Below are positions 26,126 through 34,944 of a stretch of DNA of 46,342 nucleotides, in pieces. Below the pieces are notes generated by a model. That model was given only the letters and a program-made list of their open reading frames with translations, ran no database searches and was not told where the DNA came from. The stretch is from Paracoccaceae bacterium (lineage in GTDB: Bacteria > Pseudomonadota > Alphaproteobacteria > Rhodobacterales > Rhodobacteraceae): NCBI GenBank assembly GCA_947461435.1, contig CANHLE010000016.1:1-46342 (forward strand), given 5' to 3'. Within the stretch, counting starts at the first letter, position 1, and each line of letters begins with the position of its first letter. Both the position numbers and the translations under genes were made by a program.

Positions 26126-28438
26126 TCAGACCCCAAATTTTCCTTTAAGAGCATCGGCAAAAGCCGAGCCCGAAGCAGAGGCAGTCTGTGGCGCAACAAC
26201 GCTGGATCCACGCACAGACTTAGCAGATCCGCTTCGGAATGCTGCGTCAGCTTTGGCAGAAGCGCCACCATCCGTCTTCATTGTCAGACCGATTCGCTTG
26301 CGAGCAGCATCAACTTCAACAATTCTTACCTTGACGACATCCCCAGCCTTCACGACCGAATGAATGTCTTTGACAAAACCATCAGCCAATTGGCTGACGT
26401 GAACCAAACCATCTTGGTGAACGCCAATATCAACGAATGCACCAAACGCTGCTACATTGGTAACTGTGCCCTCCAAAACCATCCCGGTTTTCAAGTCTTT
26501 GATTTCGTTTACGCCATCAGTAAAAGTTGCTGTCTTGAAGCTGGGCCTTGGGTCACGCCCCGGCTTTTCCAGTTCAGCAAAAATGTCCTTGATCGTCGGC
26601 AGGCCAAACTTAGAATCTACAAAAGCACGCGGGTCTAGGGACTTAAGTGCACTGGGATCCGCCATGAGAGCGCGAATATCGCGCCCACAAGCAGAAACGA
26701 TCTTGCGCGCCACGTCATAGGCTTCAGGATGAACGCTGGACGAATCCAGCGGCTCTTTGCCGCCTGTAATCCTTAGAAACCCTGCGGCCTGTTCAAACAC
26801 CTTAGGACCAAGACGGGAGACTTTGAGTAAGTCGCGTCTGGCCATAAATGGCCCGTTGATGTCACGGTGGGCCACGATCGCCTCAGCCAAACCGGGCCCA
26901 ACGCCAGAGACGCGTGCCAGCAAAGGGGCCGAGGCCGTGTTAAGATCCACCCCCACATGGTTGACGGCATCTTCGACGACACCCTCAAGGCTTCGCCCAA
27001 GGTGAGCTTGGTCCACATCATGTTGGTATTGGCCAACACCAATCGATTTTGGTTCAATCTTCACCAGTTCAGCCAAGGGGTCTTGAAGGCGCCGCGCAAT
27101 AGACACAGCACCGCGGATCGAAACATCCAAATCCGGGAATTCTTTCGCCGCTAGCTCTGACGCGGAATAGATTGATGCCCCAGCTTCGCTGACAATGACC
27201 TTTACGGGCTTTTCGCCATGCGGCAACAAAGCCAGCAGATCAGCCACCATCTTTTCAGTCTCGCGGCTGGCCGTGCCATTGCCAATCGCAATCAGTTTCA
27301 CCCCATGCTTTGAAATGGCTTGCGCAATCGCAATCTGGGCTCCTCGAAGATCGTTTTTAGGTTGGAAGGGATACACCGTGTCTGTGCCGACCACCTTGCC
27401 AGTTGCATCCACGACGGCCACTTTAACACCAGTCCGAATTCCTGGATCCAAGCCCATTGTCGCCCTCCCGCCCGCGGGCGCGGCCAAGAGCAAGGCTTTC
27501 AGATTTCTGGCAAAAACTCTTATTGCCTCAGAATCTGATCTGTCGCGCAACTCTGACATAAGATCCAGACTCAAGGACGTCTTAAGTTTGATCCGAAAGG
27601 CCCAAGCCGCCGCATCACGCAACCAAACATCCCCCGCCCCGCGGCCAGATGCATTCAAAGCCGCCGCGCACGACCGTTCTGACGGACTTTCGCCGCGTGG
27701 TGCGTCTTGGTCAACGTCCAGATCGACAGACAAAAATCCTTCTTTCTGCCCGCGCAGCATCGCCAGGACGCGGTGGCTGGGAGCGGTCGCCCAAGCCTCA
27801 TTGTGCGAGAAATAGTCAGAAAACTTGGCCCCCTCTGCCTCTTTGCCGGCAACGCCTTTGCATGACAACCGACCAACCTGTTTCATGTGGCTGCGAAGTC
27901 GACCAATCAGATCGGCATTCTCTGCCAAGCTTTCGGCTATAATATCGCGTGCGCCTTCAAGAGCGGCCTTGGTATCTGCTATTGCCCCCGACACGAACTC
28001 TTTTGCCAAGTTTGTCGGGTCGGCCTGCCGGTCTGCCAAGATCGATTCTGCTAATGGCTGCAACCCATTTTCCCGAGCGATCATTGCCTTCGTCCGTCGC
28101 TTTGGTTTGTAAGGCAAATAGATGTCTTCGAGTTCCGATTTCGTGATCGCCCTGACGATTGAAATTGACAACGCGTCGGTCATTTTACCCTGTTCGCGGA
28201 TTGAACTTTCTATGGCCGCGCGCCGGGCCTCCATTTCGCGAAGATAGGTCAGCCTTTCCGCCAAAATGCGCAGCTGCGTGTCATCCAGCCCGCCCGTCAG
28301 CTCTTTCCGATAGCGCGCAATGAATGGGACTGTCGCGCCACCATCCAACAGATCTGTCGCAGCGCCAACTTGGCTGGCATTTGCGCTGATTTCTGTCGCA
28401 ATCTGGCGGGCGATACGGGCGGCTACAATGTCCTTCAT
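26126..28438 (-). CDS. tex: Tex-type S1 RNA-binding transcription accessory protein
   Basis: Cytoplasmic nucleic-acid-binding protein of the Tex family, linked to transcription and RNA handling. The 770-residue length is standard. The N-terminal Tex domain has FIARYRKELTGGLDD and DIYLPYKPKRRTKA. The YqgF-like domain has MGLDPGIRTGVKVAVVD. The helix-hairpin-helix region has VGVDLNTASAPLLARVSGVG. A C-terminal S1 domain has GMVLEGTVTNVAAFGAFVDIGVHQDGLVH (split here only for description), ending near residue 725. I use the ATG at 28438, as the longer frame adds 28 unlikely residues. tRNA-His lies upstream on the same strand. Confidence 0.95.
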   Translation of the reverse strand: MKDIVAARIARQIATEISANASQVGAATDLLDGGATVPFIARYRKELTGGLDDTQLRILAERLTYLREMEARRAAIESSIREQGKMTDALSISIVRAITKSELEDIYLPYKPKRRTKAMIARENGLQPLAESILADRQADPTNLAKEFVSGAIADTKAALEGARDIIAESLAENADLIGRLRSHMKQVGRLSCKGVAGKEAEGAKFSDYFSHNEAWATAPSHRVLAMLRGQKEGFLSVDLDVDQDAPRGESPSERSCAAALNASGRGAGDVWLRDAAAWAFRIKLKTSLSLDLMSELRDRSDSEAIRVFARNLKALLLAAPAGGRATMGLDPGIRTGVKVAVVDATGKVVGTDTVYPFQPKNDLRGAQIAIAQAISKHGVKLIAIGNGTASRETEKMVADLLALLPHGEKPVKVIVSEAGASIYSASELAAKEFPDLDVSIRGAVSIARRLQDPLAELVKIEPKSIGVGQYQHDVDQAHLGRSLEGVVEDAVNHVGVDLNTASAPLLARVSGVGPGLAEAIVAHRDINGPFMARRDLLKVSRLGPKVFEQAAGFLRITGGKEPLDSSSVHPEAYDVARKIVSACGRDIRALMADPSALKSLDPRAFVDSKFGLPTIKDIFAELEKPGRDPRPSFKTATFTDGVNEIKDLKTGMVLEGTVTNVAAFGAFVDIGVHQDGLVHVSQLADGFVKDIHSVVKAGDVVKVRIVEVDAARKRIGLTMKTDGGASAKADAAFRSGSAKSVRGSSVVAPQTASASGSAFADALKGKFGV

Positions 28439-28542
28439 CCGAATCCTCTTGGCTTGTTGAAGTGTACAATAGGCCGCTGATTTCACAAGGCCAATAGACC
28501 CAGCGAAAATCAAGAAATACATCTATAAATTCAAAGGTATGG

Positions 28543-28619
28543 TGGTACAGCTTCCCCGGCTTGAACGGGGGACCCCCAGATCCACAATCTGGTGCTCTAA
28601 CCAACTGAGCTAAAGCTGC
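28543..28619 (-). tRNA. tRNA-His (anticodon GTG), CCA encoded
   Basis: Full cloverleaf on the minus strand. The acceptor GCAGCTT pairs with AAGCTGT, with a G1-U72 wobble. The D arm is GCTC...GAGC. The anticodon arm CCAGA-TTGTGGA-TCTGG gives GTG. The T arm is CCCCG-TTCAAGC-CGGGG. Position 73 is A and CCA is encoded at 28545-28543. The base before position 1 is T, so the universal G-1 of tRNA-His is not encoded. This fits the known alphaproteobacterial variant recognised by a divergent HisRS. Confidence 0.96.
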
Positions 28620-28721
28620 ACTGAAGGGGCATTTACCCCCAGCCTGCCGTGAATGCAAGAGGAGGATTGCCTTGGCCAAATGCGCAGGCTACGCCATGAG
28701 AGCACGCAACAAGAGGGTATC

Positions 28722-28937
28722 ATGGGCATCGACAAGCAAAGCGACATTGCGGCAAACATTCAAATTGGTCCGACCGAAATTGGCATGGTCCGCATCTACA
28801 TCGAAGCAGACGGCGGAATAGAATTGCCCTTGGATTTCGACCCGGACGAGGCAGAAGAGATTGCTGAAGAACTTCGTGCGGCAGCTGAGGCAGCAAGATT
28901 GATGTCTGATGGCGGCAAACCCAGAAAGAAACGTTAA
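28722..28937 (+). CDS. Small acidic protein, DUF6324-like
   Basis: A 71-residue protein beginning MGIDKQSDIAANIQIGPTE, then a short strand MVRIYIEADGGIELPLDF, an acidic helix DPDEAEEIAEELRAAAEAAR and a basic tail. I recognise it as the small conserved Rhodobacterales protein now called DUF6324, from memory of the family rather than from a search. The function is unknown. AGAGGG precedes the ATG at 28722. Its TAA overlaps the stop of the convergent mmcB-like gene by three bases. Confidence 0.75.
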   Translation: MGIDKQSDIAANIQIGPTEIGMVRIYIEADGGIELPLDFDPDEAEEIAEELRAAAEAARLMSDGGKPRKKR

Positions 28938-29410
28938 AGAGTGACCAGTCCAGCCACGCCTGGATCTCTGTAAGCTTGCAATCGGCTTGCCGCGTGCCGT
29001 GCAAATTTTTGCATCATGACTTTGCGCCGCGCCGGCGGCACGGGTGTATCGGGGCCCATTCTGACAATCTCGGCATCATAAGCATCTGCAAAGATCAGCC
29101 CCGTCTCGACTGGAAGAAGGTCGACAGGAAAATCGCCGCCAACTGCCCAGAAGAATCGGTCACACCATTCAAGGTACTTGTGCCACTTCTGGTCGGCCAA
29201 ATAGTCGGCTCGGCTTGATTTACATTCAATGACCCAGATCTCGCCTTTGGGTCCCAAAGCCAATAGATCAACACGCAAGCCCGAAGCAGGCACAAACTCC
29301 TCCACCGAAACGAAATCAAACTGACGCAGCGCTCGGGCAACGCCCCGTGCAAGACGCTGGCCCGGCAGCATCGGCAGTATTTCTTCAGAAGGGACGCTTT
29401 GTATATCCAT
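28934..29410 (-). CDS. MmcB family DNA repair protein
   Basis: A 158-residue protein of the MmcB family, whose founding member in Caulobacter was linked to DNA repair. It resembles a restriction-endonuclease-like fold: EEFVPASGLRVDLLALG, then WVIECKSSRADYLAD with the Glu-x-Lys catalytic pattern, and the DRFFWAVGGDFPVDLLP segment. The start is uncertain. ATG 29410 fits family length, but the ATG at 29446 has a better ribosome site (GAGGTAGG) and would add 12 residues. It ends convergently inside the stop of the small DUF6324-like gene and diverges from the methyltransferase gene. Confidence 0.82.
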   Translation of the reverse strand: MDIQSVPSEEILPMLPGQRLARGVARALRQFDFVSVEEFVPASGLRVDLLALGPKGEIWVIECKSSRADYLADQKWHKYLEWCDRFFWAVGGDFPVDLLPVETGLIFADAYDAEIVRMGPDTPVPPARRKVMMQKFARHAASRLQAYRDPGVAGLVTL

Positions 29411-29535
29411 GGAAAAATAATGAACGAAAGATGAACATCTGTCCATACCTACCTCAATTCGCGTTTTCCAACTGTCAAGGCTTGACCGAAAGATCCATTG
29501 CCGCCAGAAGGCCGATTGATTTAACGGAGGTGCCC

Positions 29536-30276
29536 ATGCGTTTGCATGACCAATTGGCCGATAGTGGCGCAAAGTTGTTTCGGTGGCGCAGCTATGTGCT
29601 GTTAGCCTTTGTTCCGTTCCTGATTTTTGTGACGACAAAAGGTCCGAGAATTGATGAGTCATTCGGCCCGCTGGTCGGTTATGTCTTTTCCGCGCTGTGC
29701 ATTTTGATGGTTGTTTCCGGCGAATGTTTACGCATCTACACGGTCTCCTTCGTCGACCCAAAGACATCGGGCCGAAATGTCAAAGAACAAGTCGCCGCAG
29801 AGCTCAACACAACCGGTATTTATTCCCAAGTGCGTAACCCTTTGTATTTGGGGAATTGCCTAATGTATTTGGGCGTCGTCTTGTATGGCCAGAGCATTGT
29901 TTTGGGTGTGATCCTGGCCTTGACCTTGATCCCATATTACGAACGGATCATTTCCGCAGAAGAGAAGTTCCTGTCAGAAAAATTTGGAGTGGTATACGAA
30001 GATTGGTGCGCCACCACTCCGGCCTTTTTCCCAAAACTTGCCGGTTGGACACCGCCCGCTCGCAAGTTTTCGCCCCGAATACTGATCAGTCGAGAGTACA
30101 CGTCTATCTATGGTGCGATCTTGTCACTCTACCTTGTCAATCTTGGCTTGACCAAACTCGGGCCAGATGGAGGTGACGTGGCGAACATTTGGCATTGGGT
30201 TCTGGGATTTTCGTCAGTTATTTCAATTGTGATTTATCTTCTGAAGACAAAGACCAAGCTGCTTAAAGCCAGATAG
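29536..30276 (+). CDS. Isoprenylcysteine carboxyl methyltransferase-like membrane methyltransferase
   Basis: A 246-residue integral membrane protein with about six hydrophobic helices. The core matches the ICMT/PEMT phospholipid-methyltransferase-like family: GIYSQVRNPLYLGNCLMYLG, then YYERIISAEEKFLSEKFG and YEDWCATTPAFFP. In this family these segments form the SAM-binding part at the membrane surface. It could methylate a lipid or an isoprenoid-linked group; the substrate is unknown. The start is well supported by ACGGAGG five bases before ATG. The C-terminus carries two extra helices after the methyltransferase core. Confidence 0.82.
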   Translation: MRLHDQLADSGAKLFRWRSYVLLAFVPFLIFVTTKGPRIDESFGPLVGYVFSALCILMVVSGECLRIYTVSFVDPKTSGRNVKEQVAAELNTTGIYSQVRNPLYLGNCLMYLGVVLYGQSIVLGVILALTLIPYYERIISAEEKFLSEKFGVVYEDWCATTPAFFPKLAGWTPPARKFSPRILISREYTSIYGAILSLYLVNLGLTKLGPDGGDVANIWHWVLGFSSVISIVIYLLKTKTKLLKAR

Positions 30277-30878
30277 GTTTCGGTTTCCCTTGCGTGGGGG
30301 CGTATAGGGGCCTATCTACCATCTCGGCGGGTGCTGCTCTTCACGTGTAAGCCAACTTTTCCAGTGGCCGATAAGCAACCGAACGGGGGCTGGCTCTGGC
30401 AGGATCTTGGTCTTGCTACCTGGTGCCCACCTGAGACCTCTGGCTCTCGGGAAAACACACGGCTTCACGGTTGCTGCGGGCCCGCCACCTTCATCATAGA
30501 ACAGAAACCATTGATAAGTTTGGGTCCCAACCAAGATTTTGGACCACCTTGTTCGTTGGATTAATGACCAGCGGAGTGGATCATTCCGGCCAATGACTTT
30601 TGGTTGCAGCCGGTCGGCCATGCCCGCCCTTTAGACGAAATGACTTTCATTCAGAACGTGGCGTGTCTACGTCCAAGTTGCTGAAGAAATCCACCTGAAA
30701 GTTCGAACTAAGCGGTTCACAGTTGAGCTTTGCAGATGGGATGGATTTGCTTGCTGAATATCAATGGCAAAAATCCACAACGCCCATTCCGCCCTAAGGG
30801 AAGTTTTACAGGGCGCGATCTTAGCAATTTATCCCACCGGCAATCGAAATGCGTTCTGCCCCCTGCAGTGGCGCTACC
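30277..30878. other. 602-base interval with no secure gene
   Basis: Apart from the doubtful 101-residue frame at 30316-30621, I see no protein family, RNA gene or clear hairpin here. The right part, 30622-30878, lies downstream of nusB, so part of it may be the nusB 3' region. Confidence 0.5.
30316..30621 (-). CDS. Hypothetical ORF, 101 aa, uncertain
   Basis: An ATG-initiated frame with AAAGGGCGGGC upstream. The product is basic and Trp-rich (RWSLIQRTRW, GTQTYQWFLFYDEGG, IGHWKSWLTREEQ) and ends PPRW. I recognise no family. Codon use includes AGA, AGG and CGA, which the neighbours use little. It is the only candidate gene between the methyltransferase and nusB. It could be an orphan gene, a decayed fragment or non-coding sequence. 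Confidence 0.25.
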   Translation of the reverse strand: MADRLQPKVIGRNDPLRWSLIQRTRWSKILVGTQTYQWFLFYDEGGGPAATVKPCVFPRARGLRWAPGSKTKILPEPAPVRLLIGHWKSWLTREEQHPPRW

Positions 30879-31361
30879 TCAAAAAGCTTCCGGCTTTGCC
30901 TCGCGGGCCATGTGGTCAAGGACGGCATTGACGAATTTATGCTCTTTACCCGTGGGAAAGAAGGCCTTTGCAACATCAACATACTCGGTGATTGCAACCT
31001 TCGGCGGCGTTCCGCATTCCACAATTTCCGCACCGGCGGCCCGAAACAAGGCCCGCAGAACGGGATCGATGCGGTCGATTGGCCATGCCGCTACAAGCGC
31101 CCGATCCGTCATCTGGTCGATCTTGGCTTGCCAATTCACAGCCTGCTCAACAACGGCCCGGAAATGATCAACATCACCTTCTGCAAATTCACCTTCGTCA
31201 TAGGTTGCCCCAAAACGATGAGTTTCAAATTCGCGGCATATCGCTTTGACCGTTTGACCGGACACTTCCATCTGGAACAGCGCCTGAACCGCATAAAGCC
31301 GCGACGCTGATTTCATCAGGCGCTTTTCGGCCATTTTTGTTGTCATCTTGGGCGAGGTCAT
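30879..31361 (-). CDS. nusB: Transcription antitermination protein NusB
   Basis: All-helical RNA-binding factor that joins NusE (S10) on boxA in rRNA antitermination. The 160-residue product has SASRLYAVQALFQMEVSG near the start, then DPVLRALFRAAGAEI and TPPKVAITEYVDVAKAFF, and it ends with FVNAVLDHMAREAKPEAF. The start is not certain; ATGs at 31361, 31346 and 31331 are all in frame and none has a strong ribosome site. ribH, its usual neighbour, is absent. A P450 gene ends 93 bases upstream. Confidence 0.93.
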   Translation of the reverse strand: MTSPKMTTKMAEKRLMKSASRLYAVQALFQMEVSGQTVKAICREFETHRFGATYDEGEFAEGDVDHFRAVVEQAVNWQAKIDQMTDRALVAAWPIDRIDPVLRALFRAAGAEIVECGTPPKVAITEYVDVAKAFFPTGKEHKFVNAVLDHMAREAKPEAF

Positions 31362-31454
31362 GTGAAAAAGCCGAATCCTTGACTGTGCCTTGCGGCCAAG
31401 CGTTCCTTTGCGCGAAACTGGGAGGCAACGCAAGACTAAGCCGGACAGGAAGGC

Positions 31455-32798
31455 CTATCGACGCGATATCTTGAGCCAAATCCCGTCCTTCGCTCTTACC
31501 GTTAGATGAGCCACCGGTTGCGGCGTTTTTTCAAGTACCAGATCAAAGCGAAAATGTCTGACCAACAGGGCCAAAAGCAGGGGTCCTTCAACCATCGCAA
31601 ATCCAGCCCCGGTACAAACCCTTGGTCCGGAGGAAAATGGCAAATAGGCATCCCTTGCGCAGACCTTGTTTTCTTCGCGTGACCAACGGTCAGGGTCAAA
31701 AGCATCTGGGTCCGCCCAAAAGCGTTCGTGCCGATGCAAATGCCATGCGCTGAGGACAATTTGCGCGCCCGGGGCTATCGATCTTTGCCGCATTTCTTCC
31801 GTCAGGGTGTTTTGACGAACCATCATAGGCACCGGTGGATAAAGCCGCAAAGTTTCGCGAAAGACGTCGCGCGTAAACCGCAACTTGGACAAATCGCTGA
31901 ACATTGGGTCCTCTGGCAAGGACATGGCTTCCGCAGCGACCCTTTCTTGCACCGAGGGAAACATCGAAAGGAGGTAAAGCGACCAAGACAATGCTGAAGC
32001 ACTCGTTTCATGCCCCGCAAGAAAGAAGATCGCCACTTGATCGACCATTTCAGAAGTCTCAAACCGTTCCCCAGTTTGAGGGTCAGCTGTCGTCATGATT
32101 TTGCTGGCCAAGTCGTCCGGCGCCTTGCCAGAAGCGATCAGATCTGCACGGTCTTCTGTAAGGCGTGTGATCAATCCACGGATTGCAGTAGCCGACCGTT
32201 TGGTCGCGCGCCGATGAAAGCGTGGCATCCAACGCGGCAAAGGCAAGAAAGCCGCAAGATTCAAAAGCGGTTGGGTTCGTTGATAGGTTCGAAACTCCTT
32301 GAACACGGCATTGGCCAACTCGTGCTCAATCGGAATAGAAAACAACGTTCGAAAAATGACGTCGGCCGCAGCGTGGCTCATCGCTGCTTCCACCTCGACC
32401 GTACCTTCTGGCAGGCGTGCCACAGCCGCCTTCCCCGCCGCCAACATGGCTGGGAAGGTGTCGCGAAGGCGCCCGCCGGCAAACGCAGGGTCGATGATGC
32501 GCCTCTGCCGTCGCCAATCGTCCCCATTTGTCAAAAAAACAGATTTACCCAGCAGGGGCTTAAGACCCTCGCTGATCCGATTTGATTTGGGAAAGTCTTC
32601 GGGACGCTCCACCAAAACGCGGTTGACCAGTGCAGGATCGTTGACCAAATAGCTGCGAAAGAACGGCGTCCGAAATTCAGCCATCCACGCACGATAAAGA
32701 CGCGTGGGCTGCGCAGAAAGGATATCCAGCCGAAACAACCGCAGGTAGGTCAGCAATGAGACCTTGTCAGGCCGTGATGGCGGTTTGGGCGGGATCAT
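31455..32798 (-). CDS. Cytochrome P450 (CYP110/CYP4-like)
   Basis: A 447-residue P450 with all canonical motifs: I-helix AGHETSASALSW, K-helix ETLR, the DPDAFDPDRW segment, and the heme loop PFSSGPRVCTGAG with Cys395 as axial ligand. The overall look is closer to the long-chain or eukaryote-like bacterial group than to the soluble camphor type. It has no evident membrane anchor. The substrate is unknown, with fatty acid-like compounds one possibility. Its ATG overlaps the TGA of the alpha/beta-hydrolase gene, so the two are probably co-translated. No redox partner is nearby. Confidence 0.92.
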   Translation of the reverse strand: MIPPKPPSRPDKVSLLTYLRLFRLDILSAQPTRLYRAWMAEFRTPFFRSYLVNDPALVNRVLVERPEDFPKSNRISEGLKPLLGKSVFLTNGDDWRRQRRIIDPAFAGGRLRDTFPAMLAAGKAAVARLPEGTVEVEAAMSHAAADVIFRTLFSIPIEHELANAVFKEFRTYQRTQPLLNLAAFLPLPRWMPRFHRRATKRSATAIRGLITRLTEDRADLIASGKAPDDLASKIMTTADPQTGERFETSEMVDQVAIFFLAGHETSASALSWSLYLLSMFPSVQERVAAEAMSLPEDPMFSDLSKLRFTRDVFRETLRLYPPVPMMVRQNTLTEEMRQRSIAPGAQIVLSAWHLHRHERFWADPDAFDPDRWSREENKVCARDAYLPFSSGPRVCTGAGFAMVEGPLLLALLVRHFRFDLVLEKTPQPVAHLTVRAKDGIWLKISRR

Positions 32799-34012
32799 GA
32801 AACACTCGTGTAGCGGTTTACCGGGGTTTCTATTCGGCTTTTGGATGCGGTTCGTCCGGTAAAGCGCTCTGCCAGCGTCAAATTCCCAGCCGTTATCTGA
32901 AAGTAATCATAGTCCTTCGGCTGATCAAAGGCGCAAAGATATTGGAAATGCAGACGAAAGAATCTCCACCGCAATTGTGCCCAACGTTCTGGCGAAAGTG
33001 ACTGTGTGAAAGCGGCCGAGACAATCAGTGGCCATTTCTTGCCCGCGGCAGGCGCAACCCCGGTCACTGACACAGGGTCACACAAGGCAAAGGCGCACCC
33101 GTCGCCCGGCGCGGTGACATCTATCCACGTCAACTCATCACGCGCGCACAAATACGCCAGATCCGCTCTAAGCCGCGAAGCACCCGGCAAAAAGGAAACC
33201 ATCGGCACCACTTGGCCCAACGACAAAAACGCCAAGGATGTGCTGGACGTCGGCAATCCAAGCCGGATCATGTCCGCCAAAATAGACACGCCAATATGCG
33301 CCCCTGAAGAATGGCCAACAACAAGCACTTCGTCGTAACCATCGTTTATCGCTGTGCTAATTGCGCTTCGAAATGATGACATTCGCATTTCAAGGTCAGG
33401 CGGGTTGGCTCCTCCCTCTTTTGCGGAATAAGCATAGTCATGCATCAAGTAGTAAGCGAAAACTTTGTTATCCCAGCGCCGAAAAAAATCGAGCAGCGCC
33501 CATCCCAACCCCACGCCCATCCCCCAACCAAGCGCCGGGTGCACGAGTGCGCCGAGGCGGCTGAGCCCCCAACCCGCACTTGCCGCAAAGATCAATTGTA
33601 AGGTAAGAAATACAACGGGATAGAGTGCCGCAATCATTGGCCCCTTGCGAAGCCGCATCAGCCGAAACAATGTGCCTGATCCGATGTAAACCCAGGCTGT
33701 CCGCACCATTTGGATGTAGGTGGCAAGTATTCCCGGTTCCATGGACGACTTGACCAGATCGGACCAGACGAGAACCTCAACATCGGCTTCGGCAAGGGTG
33801 CCCCCGATCGTCGTTTTTACGTGCCAACCATAAGGCCCGCCGGTCGCTTTTGGCTTCATAGACAGACCGTAGGTAGAAATCTTGGCCTGCGCAGCACCCT
33901 CACTGCGGTAAAGCTCGCGGTAACGGCGCGGATGAAAAGGGTCGTATCCCGGGATATAAAATACTCGGCGCCGAAACACCGCATCCCCCCCTTTTTTGCC
34001 ATCTAACGACAT
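32795..34012 (-). CDS. Membrane-associated alpha/beta-hydrolase-like protein
   Basis: A 405-residue protein with the strand VFYIPGYDPFHPRR at the start and a nucleophile elbow VVGHSSGAH, where Ser235 in GxSxG is the likely nucleophile. Two hydrophobic segments (about residues 125-152 and 160-176) sit in the middle, so it probably spans or hugs the inner membrane. I recognise the fold but not a named family, and the substrate is unknown. The ATG at 34012 has GAGGGT upstream; the ATG at 34036 is less supported. It overlaps the following P450 gene by four bases (ATGA), suggesting the two enzymes act together. Confidence 0.72.
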   Translation of the reverse strand: MSLDGKKGGDAVFRRRVFYIPGYDPFHPRRYRELYRSEGAAQAKISTYGLSMKPKATGGPYGWHVKTTIGGTLAEADVEVLVWSDLVKSSMEPGILATYIQMVRTAWVYIGSGTLFRLMRLRKGPMIAALYPVVFLTLQLIFAASAGWGLSRLGALVHPALGWGMGVGLGWALLDFFRRWDNKVFAYYLMHDYAYSAKEGGANPPDLEMRMSSFRSAISTAINDGYDEVLVVGHSSGAHIGVSILADMIRLGLPTSSTSLAFLSLGQVVPMVSFLPGASRLRADLAYLCARDELTWIDVTAPGDGCAFALCDPVSVTGVAPAAGKKWPLIVSAAFTQSLSPERWAQLRWRFFRLHFQYLCAFDQPKDYDYFQITAGNLTLAERFTGRTASKSRIETPVNRYTSVS

Positions 34013-34068
34013 TCCACCCTCACTTTCGGAGAACATGCCAGAAGAATGGGGCGATTTTAGGGGAAATG

Positions 34069-34809
34069 TCAGCCGATTTCGGCAAGTGATGGGAAAGTTT
34101 CCAAAAGCCAAAAGGACATGGCCGAGAATCCTCCTGTCAACATGAGCAGACCCACAATGACCAAAAAGGCCCCCATAACTCGCTCGATCAACGCAGCGTT
34201 AGTTTTAAAGAAATTCATCACTGGCGTCATCCGTTCAAAAAAAACGGCCACGAGGAGGAATGGCAGCCCCAAACCCAAAGCATAGACACCAAGCAAAAGT
34301 GTTCCCCGCTCCACAGAGTTTTCCTGCGCCGCCAAGGTCAGGATCGTTCCAAGAATGGGTCCGATACACGGCGTCCATCCAAAGGCAAATGCAAGGCCCA
34401 GGATGTAGGCCCCAAATGCCGATCCGCCTTTGTCACCCGCATCCACCCGTATGTCACGTTCAAGAAAAGGAACACGCAAGACGTGCAAGAAATGCAATCC
34501 AAAACCCGTTACAATAACACCAGCCACTAGTGCAAAATATTGAGAGTTTCCGATGAAAAACGCCCCAAAAGCAGATGCGGCGGCACCAAGAAACAAAAAC
34601 ACAGTTGATAGCCCAAGGACAAAAAACAGCGCAGCCACCAACGGCGATCGACCGGCACGCATTTCACCAACGGAAATGCCGCTCATATAGGCCAAATAGG
34701 GGGGGACAACCGGCAGGACGCAGGGGCTTAGGAAAGATATCATACCCGCCGCAAATGCGGCCATCATCGAGGGTAGCAGCGTGGCTGCAAATAGATCTAT
34801 TCCAAACAT
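34069..34809 (-). CDS. ccdA: Cytochrome c biogenesis/thiol-disulfide transporter CcdA
   Basis: Carries reducing equivalents across the inner membrane to periplasmic thiol proteins, for example for cytochrome c maturation. The 246-residue product has six membrane helices. The redox cysteines are Cys30 in FLSPCVLPVVPPY and Cys148 in FGWTPCIGPILG, the standard CcdA pair. The ATG at 34809 has AAGGAGA four bases upstream. The hydrolase-like gene starts 56 bases downstream on the same strand. It diverges from tusA. Confidence 0.93.
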   Translation of the reverse strand: MFGIDLFAATLLPSMMAAFAAGMISFLSPCVLPVVPPYLAYMSGISVGEMRAGRSPLVAALFFVLGLSTVFLFLGAAASAFGAFFIGNSQYFALVAGVIVTGFGLHFLHVLRVPFLERDIRVDAGDKGGSAFGAYILGLAFAFGWTPCIGPILGTILTLAAQENSVERGTLLLGVYALGLGLPFLLVAVFFERMTPVMNFFKTNAALIERVMGAFLVIVGLLMLTGGFSAMSFWLLETFPSLAEIG

Positions 34810-34944
34810 CTTAGTCTCCTTGCCCACACGTGATAAGACCTTCGCGTTACAAAGTCACGTGGCCACCCCGTCACATACGCGTCAGCAAATGCGCTGGTAC
34901 TTAAATCTACGGGGCCTATTCTTGGCCCAAACTTGAGGTGGAAA

